DNA of 64,000 nucleotides from Dictyobacter vulcani. GTDB lineage: Bacteria > Chloroflexota > Ktedonobacteria > Ktedonobacterales > Ktedonobacteraceae. The stretch spans positions 806,001 to 870,000 of the forward strand of contig NZ_BKZW01000002.1 in assembly GCF_008974265.1 (NCBI RefSeq), in the 5' to 3' direction. A program made the position numbers and the translations under genes. The stretch's first letter is position 1, and the number at the start of each line of letters is the position of its first letter. Under the pieces are notes generated by a model that was not told where the DNA came from, ran no database searches, and was given only the letters and a program-made list of their open reading frames with translations. This document shows, one piece after another, positions 55,201-64,000 of this stretch.

Positions 55201-58200
55201 GCCGTGTGGATACCCAGGTCAAAGTACGCGGCTATCGGATTGAACTGGGCGAGATCGAGAGCGTGTTGCGTCAGTATGCCGGCGTCCGCGAGGTGGTGGT
55301 GCAGGCGCGGGAAGATGTGCCGGGCGATAAGCGGCTGGTGGCCTATGTGGTGGCTGATCCAGAGCAGCAAGTCAGCGCGCAGGAGAGTGCGCAGCAGCAG
55401 CAGGAATACATCGAGAGCTGGCACACGCTCTACGAACAGACCTATGAGCAGGATGATCCGCAGGCCAACGATACAATGTTTAACATTGTTGGCTGGAATA
55501 GTAGCTATACCGGCGCTCCCATTGCCGCCGAGGAGATGCGCGAACAGGTCGATCAGACCGTCGAGCGCATCCTGGCCCTCAAGCCCCGGCGGGTGCTGGA
55601 GATTGGTTGTGGTACTGGCCTGCTACTCTTCCGTATCGCTCCACAGACCGAGTACTATCTGGGCACCGACTTTTCCGAGACGGTCCTGGCTGGAGTGCAG
55701 GTGGAGATTGAGCAGCAAGGTCTCACCCAGGTCAAACTCTTGCAGCGGCTGGGTCATGATTTCCGTGGCATCTCCGAGCAACGCTTTGACTGTGTGGTCA
55801 TTAACTCGACCGCCCAGTACTTCCCCGGTATGAACTACCTGGTCGAGGTTCTGGAGCAAGCGGTACGCGTGGTCGAGCCTGGTGGCACGATTATCCTGGG
55901 TGACCTGCGTAACGCGGCCCTCTTGCATGCCTACCATAGTTCAGTGCAATTGTTCCAGGCGTCCGAGCAACTGAGTAGCCAGCAGGCGCGCCAGCGCATC
56001 GAGCGGCAGCAACGGAAAGAGGAAGAGCTGCTGATTGATCCCGCCTTCTTCGTGGCCTTTGCACAGCAGGAGCCAGCGATCGGCGTGGTGAGAAACCAGT
56101 TGCGACGTGGACAGGCGCAGAACGAGTTGACGCGCTTCCGTTATGATGTCTGGTTGCGCATTGGCGAGCGCGAAGAGACGCTGCTCGCCGAGCAGTGGAA
56201 CTGGGAAGAGGAGCAGTTGAGCCTGGAGCAGGTGCGAGCGCGGTTGGAGCAGGGAGAGCCCGAACTGGTTGAGATCACACGCGTGCCCAATGCGCGTATC
56301 CAGGACGAGGTGGTGAGCATTGCTCTGTTACAGGAAGAGGCTGGACCCGCCACGGTGGATGAGCTACGAGCGCGGGTGGCCGAGCGTCGGGTGGCCGGTG
56401 TCGATCCCGAAGCACTCTGGCGTTTAGGGGAAGAGCTGGGCTACGCAGTCGAGGTCAGTTGGTCGGTTGACGCATCGGGTGCCGATGGCTACTGTCAGGT
56501 CCGCTTGCAGCACCATGCGGGCCGCTATGTTGCGCTCGATCCAGTGCCGGAGCAACTGGATGGACACACACGACCGAACTGGCTGCGCTACGGCAATAAT
56601 CCTGTGCAGAGTAAACTGGTGCGCAGTCTGGTGCCGCAGTTACGCCGTTATATGGAACAGCTGTTGCCGGAGTATATGTTACCGTCCGCGTATATGGTGC
56701 TGGAGGAATTGCCACTCACCGTCAATGGGAAACTGGACCGCAAAGCCCTGCCAGCGCCTGATCACCTGCGACCAGAGCTGCTGGGAGCCTTTGTCCCGCC
56801 TCGTACCCCGGTTGAAGAAGTACTCTGTAGCGTCTGGGCTGAGATCATCGGTGTGGATCAAGTAGGTATCTTCGACAACTTTTTCGAGATTGGCGGACAT
56901 TCGTTGCTGGCGACACAGGTCGTCTCGCGGATTCGCACGCTTTTCGAGGTCGAAGTACCGCTGTACGCCTTCTTTGAAAGCCCAACCATTGCCGGCGTCG
57001 CCGAACGCATCGAGCGCGAGCGCCGTGGTGGGCAGAACCGGGACGAGATTCCTCTGGAGCGCGTCGAGCGCGACGGAGCCCTGCCCGTTTCCTTTGCGCA
57101 GGAGCGGCTCTGGTTCTTAGACCAGCTGGCACCGGGAAATCCTTTCTACAATCTGCCCCTGGTCATGAAATTGCAAGGGCAACTGGATCAAAGCGCCTTA
57201 ACGCAGAGTTTACAGGAGATCGTCAAGCGTCACGAAGCATTGCGTACGACCTTCAGGATCATCAATGACCAACTCGTCCAGGTCATTGACCCGGATCTCC
57301 AGCTCACCATAGAAAGCCTTGATTTGCGCGACTTGCCGGTTGAGGCGCGCCAGCAAGAGGCTGATCGTTTGATCTTACAGGGTGTACAGCATCAATTTGA
57401 TCTGGCCCATGGTCCGCTTGTCTGGGCTAACCTGCTCCGGGTCAGTAAAACAGAATATATACTCATCTTTATCCTCCATCACGTCGTTTCAGATGGTTGG
57501 TCCACCGGCATCATTATCCGCGAGCTAGCGGTGCTCTATGATGCCTATAGCAGTGGTCGACCTTCGCCCCTGCCTGAGCTAGCAATTCAATATGCGGACT
57601 TCTCACAATGGCAGCGCCGCTGGTTGAGTGGTGAAGTCTTTGACAAGCAGCTTGAATACTGGCGCCAGCAGTTGGCTGGATTGCCGGTGCTCCAATTGCC
57701 AACCGATCGACCACGACCGGTGTTACAAAGCTTTAGCGGCTCCATGTATCCAGTGGTCTTACCGCGAAAACTGAGCGAGGCCCTCAAAACTGTCAGCCAG
57801 CGCGAAGGCGTCACGCTCTTCATGACCCTGCTGGCCGCCTTCCAGATCTTGCTCTATCGCTATACCGGGCAAGAAGATATCGGCATCGGTTCAGGTATCG
57901 CCAATCGTAATCGGCGTGAGATCGAAGATTTGATCGGCTTCTTCGTCAACACCCTGGTCCTGCGCACCGACCTCTCCGGCAATCCAAGTGTGCGTGAAGT
58001 CATCCATCGGGTGCGTAAGATTACCCTTGGCGCCTACGCCCACCAGGATCTGCCATTTGAGAAGATCGTTGAAAAATTACAGCCCGAACGTGATCTGAGC
58101 CGTCAACCATTATTCCAGGTGATGTTTATCTTCCAGAACTTTCCGATGCCCGCCCTGGAACTTTCCGACATCAGCCTCAGCCCGATGTTGATGGAGAACG

Positions 58201-61200
58201 GCACCGCGAAATTCGACCTGACCCTTTCGTTAGAGGATACCGCACAAGGTTTGAATGGTTGGTTTGAGTATAATACCGACCTCTTCGATCGTGCGACGAT
58301 TGAGCGCATGTATCAGCACTGGATCTTGTTACTTGAGCACATAGCTTTGAATGTAGAGGAACAGATTGCCAATGTTCCTCTGCTGCCAGCGGCAGAACGG
58401 CATGAACTGCTCGTCCAATGGAACGCAACGCAGGCCGATTATCCACAGCTTTGTGCTCACGAACTCTTTGAGCAACAGGTCGAGCGAACGCCCGATCTGC
58501 CAGCAGTGGTGTTCGGCCCTGAGCAATTAAGCTATCGCCAGCTTAACCAGCGTGCGAATCGGTTGGCGCGCCGTTTATGCGCCCAGGGGGTTGGACCTGA
58601 TAGCCTGGTTGGCCTCTGTGTCGAGCGCTCACCAGAGATGATCATTGGCTTACTGGGTATCCTCAAAGCCGGAGCCGCGTATGTCCCATTGGATCAGAGC
58701 TATCCACAGGAACGTCTGGCCTTTATGTTGCAGGATGCCAGGGTCACTGTCTTACTGACCCAAACCAGCCTGTTAGACGCTCTGCCGGTGAGCGATAACG
58801 TACTGGTAATGTGTCTGGATACGATCAGGGAATCCCTGGCCCAGGAGGACAGTGAAGGGAATCTGGCCCATAGAGCCGAGCCTGATAACCTGGCGTATGT
58901 GATTTACACCTCAGGATCGACCGGCCAGCCAAAGGGCGTCGCTATGGCGCATCGGCCATTAGTGAACCTGCTCAACTGGCAAAGCCAGACATCATCCCTG
59001 GGTGTAGGATCACGAGCGTTGCAATTTACATCATTGAGCTTTGATGTGGCCTTCCAGGAGATCTTCTCCACCTTAAATGGCGGTGGCACATTATACCTGG
59101 TGACCGAGCAGCAGAGACGCAATGTGTTGCAACTGGCCCAACTGATCCGTGAACACAACATCGAACGCCTGTTTTTACCGTTTGTGGCCCTGGAGCAACT
59201 GGCAGAAGTTTTTGCCGCAGATATGCAGGGAGCAGCATTACATCTCAAGGAAATCAATACCGCCGGTGAGCAATTACGGGTCACCCCGAGCCTGACAACA
59301 TTCTTTGAGCACATGCCCAACTGTGTCCTGCAAAACCAGTATGGTCCTGCAGAGTGTCATGTGGTCACGGCCTATACCCTATCTGAGACGCCAGAACAGT
59401 GGATGGCATTACCACCAATCGGGACACCAATCGCCAATGCGCATATGTACATTCTGGAGCGTAGCCTGCAAGCCGCCCCTATCGGTGTCGTTGGCGAGCT
59501 CTATATTGGTGGTTTAAGCGTGGCCCGTGGGTACTTAGAGCGTCCTGATATGACGGCGGACAAGTTCATACCGGATCCATACAGCACCGAACCGGGCGCA
59601 CGTATGTATCGGACAGGAGATCTGGCCCGCTACCTGGCCGATGGAAACATCGAGTTCCTGGGACGTGCGGATACACAGGTAAAAATACGTGGCTTCCGCA
59701 TTGAAGTTGGCGAAGTTGAAAACACGCTTTCACAGCATCCAGAGGTGAGTGCCTGCGCAGTCGTGGTCAAGGAGAGTGCGGCTGGCGACAAACGCCTGGT
59801 CGCATATATTGTAAGCAATAACCAGACACCAGAGATAGCGACCCTGCGGACATTTTTACAGCAAAAGCTACCAGATTATATGGTCCCGACGCTGTTCGTT
59901 TTCCTTGAGCAACTGCCGCTCACACCAAGTGGCAAAATCGACCGTCGCCTGTTACCGGCACCAGAGCAACTGCACAGCAACTCAGGAGAGGCCGAGGCGA
60001 TGCCATCAACAGAGATTGAGCGCATCATTGCCGCGATCTGGAAAGATCTGTTGCAAGTAACGAACGTCGGCTTACACGATAACTTCTTTGATCTTGGTGG
60101 TCACTCACTCTTAGTGGCTCGCGTCTTCAATCGCCTGCAAGAGGCACTGAAGCGCGAGATCACCATGATAGACCTGTTCAAGTATCCAACCGTAAGCTCC
60201 CTGGCCCACTATCTCAGTCCAGAAGCCTATGTGGAGGCGGCGCATAAGCCACTGCCCGATACCGCCGATCGCGTCCGACAGCGTGCAGATACCAGCAACG
60301 AGGCCATCGCCATTATTGGTATGGCAGGCCGTTTCCCCGGTGCCAGAGATATCGATGAATTCTGGGAAAACCTGCGCGCAGGCAAAGAGACCATCACCCA
60401 TTTTTCACGCGAGGAACTATTAGCAGCAGGCATCCCGGCAGAAATGCTCGATAATCCCAATTACGTCAAAGCAGGATCGATCCTGGATGACATTGAGATG
60501 TTTGATGCCCAGTTCTTTGGCTACAATCCGCGTGAAGCAGAAGTGATTGATCCACAGCAGCGCCTCTTCCTCGAAACTGCCTGGCAGTCATTAGAGCATG
60601 CAGGCTATGATCCTCAGTCCTACCAGGGATCGATTGGTGTCTATGCTGGCATGAGCCAGAACAGCTATATGCTGTCGAATATCTACACTAACGCCGACTA
60701 TCGCGAGAACCTGGACGACTTCCAGGTGCTGATTAGCAACGATAAAGACTTCTTAACCACGCGCGTGGCCTATAAGCTCAATCTGCGCGGACCAAGTTTC
60801 AGCGTGCAGACAGCCTGTTCGACCTCACTGGTCGCTGTACATCTGGCCTGTGAGAGCCTGCTAAATAACAACGCCGATATCGTCCTGGCTGGTGGTGTCG
60901 CGGTACGTGTGCCACAGAAGACCGGCTACATGTATCAGCAAGGCGGTATCCTCTCACCGGATGGGCACTGCCGCACATTTGATACAGACGCCCAGGGAAC
61001 CGTAGGCGGCAACGGTGTCGGGGTCGTCGTCTTGAAACGTCTCTCCAGGCCTTAGCCGACGGGGATACTATTCACGCCGTCATTCGTGGATCGGCCATCA
61101 ATAACGATGGCTCATTAAAAATCGGCTATACCGCACCGAGCATTCAGGGTCAGGCCGAAGTGATTAACACAGCCTTGAAAAACGCCGGCTTGAGCGCAGA

Positions 61201-64000
61201 GGAAATAAGCTATGTAGAAGCCCATGGCACCGCAACCCCGCTGGGCGATCCGATTGAGATAACCGCCTTGACGCAGGTCTATAGCACCTATACCGACAAG
61301 AAAAATTATTGCGCCATCGGCTCTGTTAAATCCAATCTTGGCCATCTCGATGCAGCGGCCGGAGTCGCTGGCTTGATCAAAACTGTCCAGGCTCTGAAGC
61401 ATAGAGAACTGCCACCAACGCTACATTTTGTCGCAGCAAACGCAAAGATCGATTTTGCGCAGAGCCCATTCCATGTCAATACACAGCTAACTCCCTGGGA
61501 AACGCAGAGTGGCTTGCGCCGTGCTGGTGTCAGCTCGTTTGGTATCGGCGGTACCAACGCCCATGTCATTGTTGAGGAAGCGCCAGTGGTCACAGCTGCA
61601 GTCACCGAGACGGTTGAACCTTCCTTGCAAGCGCTGATCCTCTCAGCCCGGACCGCAAGCGCCCTGGAGACAGCGACAGAAAATATGAGTACCTATCTGC
61701 AACAACATGCAGAATTAAGCCTGGCCGACGTCGCCTATACTCTGCAGGTAGGACGACGAGCCTTTAAAAATCGCCGGGTGATTATCTGTCAGGACTTGCC
61801 AGATGCCCTGGAAGTTTTGCGCACGAGAGATGCCGCACGCATCTTCAACATGGAAGCAGGCGTAAGCAATCGTCCGGTAGCCTTTATGTTCCCGGGCCAG
61901 GGGACCCAGTATATAAACATGGCGGCGGAACTCTATCAACATGAGCCAGTATTCCGAGCACAGCTTGACGAGTGTGCCGAAATACTCAAGCCATTGCTCG
62001 ACTTAGACCTGCGCTCTATCCTGTATCCGCAGGAGCAGCAGGAGCAAGAGGCGACGACGCAATTAGCGCAGACACGCTTCACACAGCCGGCCCTGTTTGT
62101 CATCGAATATGCCCTGGCGCAGTTATGGATAGCGCGGGGCGTGCAGCCCACGGCAATGATCGGGCATAGTATTGGTGAATATGTCGCGGCATGTCTGGCT
62201 GGTGTCTTCTCGCTGCAGGATGCATTAGCCCTGGTCGCCACTCGTGGACGCTTGATGCAACTGCTACCAGCGGGCGCTATGTTAGCGGTATCGCTGGCAG
62301 AGCTTGAACTACGTCCATTGCTGGGTGCATCGCTCTCGCTAGCCGCGATCAATGCACCGGAACAATGTGTGGTTTCTGGTACGAAAGCAGATATCGAGCA
62401 ACTCATAGAACAACTCAACGCCAGAGGCATTGATAACCGCCGCCTGCACACCTCACACGCCTTCCATTCACAGATGATGGATCCGATTCTCGGTGTGTTT
62501 GGTTCAGAAGTAGCGCGCATCCAACTGCATGCGCCTCAAATACGCTACATCTCGAACCTGAGTGGAACCTGGATCAGCGCCGCACAGGCCACCGATCCTG
62601 GTTACTGGGTCCAGCACCTGCGGCAAGCGGTCCGCTTTGCGGATGGCATACAGGCATTATTGCAAGAAGCCGACCTGGGCTTCCTGGAAGTTGGTCCTGG
62701 TCAGACCTTAAGTCGGCTATTGAAGCAGCAAGCAGTCACACCGCCGGCTCGACCAGTCATTGCCACACTGCGTGCCGCCAACGAGTCGCAGTCGGATCGT
62801 CAGATGTTACTGCAAGCCTCTAGCCGCCTGTGGTTGAGTGGAGTTTCCATTGATTGGTCCGCCACCCATCATACAAACCAGTTTTCGCGCATACCATTGC
62901 CCACCTATCCATTTGAGCGTCAGCGTTTCTGGATCGAGGCAGGAGCAAACTCGCTACTGCACTTCAATCCTATCCAGCGTCCAGTCGAGAGCCGCAAAGG
63001 ACTTGATGACTGGTACTATGTACTGCTCTGGAAGCAGACCGTGCTGCCAACAGTACCAGCAGCCACTGTCTTAAGCGGACAAAAATCTAACTGGTTACTC
63101 TTTGTTGATACCTTTGGCGTTGGAACGGGCCTGGTTGCTCGTCTGAAGCAGGTTGAGCAGGAAGTCGTCAGCGTGACGTTTGGCACTGACTTCACCCAGA
63201 TCAGCGCCTATGAATATGTCATCAACCCACAACGCAGCGAAGATTTCGACGCATTACTGACAGCCCTGTGGACCCACAATCTTCTGCCTGACCAGATAAT
63301 TCATACGGGCCTGATCACCGTGGATGAGCAGACCTTGCCGCTGGAAAAAAGGCTAGAGAGCAGCCTGGATACAGGACTCTACAGCTTATTATTCCTGGCC
63401 CAGGCTCTGGAGCGACAGAACACCACGAAGCCGCTGCGTTTGTATGTCGTCACCAATAACGTGTGTAGCGTGAGTGGAACCGAAGAACTGGCACCCGAAA
63501 AAGTGACCGTGTTAGGTCCCTGTAAAGTCATGCCGCTGGAATACGCTTTTATCACCTGCCAGCATATTGACCTGGTGCTCACCGAAACATGGAAACATCA
63601 AAGAAAGAACGCGCTGGAACTGCTCTTTAACGAAATCGTGCAGCCGATCCAGGAGAAGAACACAAGTATCGCCTATCGAGGCGCACGGCGTTGGATCCAA
63701 AGCTTTGAGGCAGCAGACCTCAAAGCATATAGAGAGAGCTCACCATTACGTCCTGACGGCGTCTACTTGATTACCGGAGGTATGGGCGGTATTGGTTTAA
63801 GTCTGGCCGAATATCTGGCGCAAGAAGTGCAGGCGCGCCTGATCCTGGTTGGGCGCAGCACCTTCCCCGCCCGTCAGGAATGGGCCGGCTGGCTCAGCGA
63901 GCACGAAGAGCATGATGCCACCAGCCAGAAGATCCATACCTTGCAGTCGATTGAAGCAGCAGGCGGGCAGGTACAGATCTACCAGGCAGATATTACCGAT
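46251..64000 (+). CDS. Hybrid NRPS-PKS with acyl-ligase loading module, runs off the right edge, one one-base frameshift
   Basis: At least 5,900 residues. Order with rough residues: acyl/aryl-AMP ligase 1-500 (SSGSTGRPKR at 162); ACP with Ser in GIDSIMVVEL 574; C 638-1090 (HHIATDFWS 765); A 1258 with N-methyltransferase inserted before its last motif (VLEIGCGTG 1634); PCP 2062; C 2262; A 2738 with second N-methyltransferase (3117); PCP 3542; C 3742; A 4219; PCP 4610; KS 4685 (Cys in TACSTS 4854, HGTATP, NLGHLDAAAG); AT 5305 (GHSIGEY; HAFHS suggests malonyl-CoA); KR beginning 5842. Codes by eye: DALWLGGTFK twice (Val-like), then DVQFNAQVVK (Pro-like pattern, uncertain). One C added to CC at 61045-61046 restores the KS frame, which stays open to 64000. 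TTG 46251 with GAGGT six bases upstream is preferred to ATG 46206, which has no ribosome site. The ligase-ACP start points to a lipidated or aryl-capped N-methylated product. Confidence 0.88.
50007..52749 (+). repeat. Duplicated A-methyltransferase-PCP module, copy 1
   Basis: Nearly identical to 54450-57189 (offset 4,443 bases at the left, 4,440 at the right). It spans the adenylation core from the TSGSTG motif, the N-methyltransferase, the PCP and the first strands of the next C domain. The sequence similarity drops sharply outside these borders. Confidence 0.85.
54450..57189 (+). repeat. Duplicated A-methyltransferase-PCP module, copy 2
   Basis: Second copy of 50007-52749. A further, shorter block of near identity, 53356 to about 53660 against 57796 to about 58100, lies in the following C domains, with a divergent stretch between, which is the mosaic pattern expected from repeated gene conversion. 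Confidence 0.85.

Noticed and set aside
1..64000. tRNA, rRNA and CRISPR arrays
   Set aside because: I looked for cloverleaf-like sequences, conserved rRNA segments and regularly spaced direct repeats and saw none; a covariance-model scan would be decisive.

Overview
The window is bacterial, about half GC, and dominated by a nonribosomal peptide / polyketide (NRPS/PKS) locus. Large size, duplicated LuxR-type regulators, GC-rich hairpin repeats between genes, futalosine-independent menaquinone genes and huge modular synthetases suggest a Ktedonobacter-like member of the Chloroflexota. That assignment is an inference from gene content, not something I could test.

Layout. 1-7155 is an eroded stretch: a broken MacB/FtsX-type permease with its intact ATPase partner, a short-chain dehydrogenase fused onto the stub of a MerR-type regulator, a frame-broken lipoprotein, a 45-codon stump of a Ser/Thr kinase, three intact housekeeping-type genes (YqeK-like HD phosphatase, HAM1-type NTP pyrophosphatase, DUF1003 protein) and the decayed end of an NRPS gene (adenylation tail, carrier domain, thioesterase start). 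7291-14867 holds DAHP synthase, a two-gene regulatory cassette (70-residue protein plus LuxR-type regulator), an MbtH-like protein, MenB and a GH38 alpha-mannosidase. 14996-22553 is on the minus strand: a small lipoprotein, a miniature inverted-repeat element, then an operon that reads type II thioesterase, ABC ATPase, ABC-2 permease, MenF-MenD. 23118-24151 is a second copy of the regulatory cassette. After a YceI-like gene, two giant synthetase genes fill 25501-64000; the second runs off the right edge.

Synthetases. The first (25501-46039) reads C - degenerate A - acyl-activating A - KR - PCP - E / C - A(Ala-like) - PCP - E / C - A(Leu-like) - PCP - E / C - A(Gly-like) - PCP. The second (46251-64000+) reads acyl ligase - ACP / C - A(Val-like, with N-methyltransferase) - PCP / C - A(Val-like, with N-methyltransferase) - PCP / C - A - PCP / KS - AT - KR... 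Its acyl-ligase/ACP start suggests that this protein begins the assembly line, which would make gene order and synthesis order differ. MbtH (A-domain chaperone), the type II thioesterase (carrier repair) and the ABC exporter fit as accessory proteins.

A point that changes the reading of the whole window: eight otherwise intact conserved genes or gene segments are interrupted by single-base losses, and every one is repaired by adding one G or C to a G/C run. I therefore treat these as probable base-calling or assembly errors and annotate the genes whole. When repaired, MenF and MenD form one continuous fusion protein, and the first NRPS is a single protein of about 6,846 residues. The permease (two in-frame TGA codons), the MerR stub, the kinase stump and the NRPS remnant are not explained this way and look like real decay.
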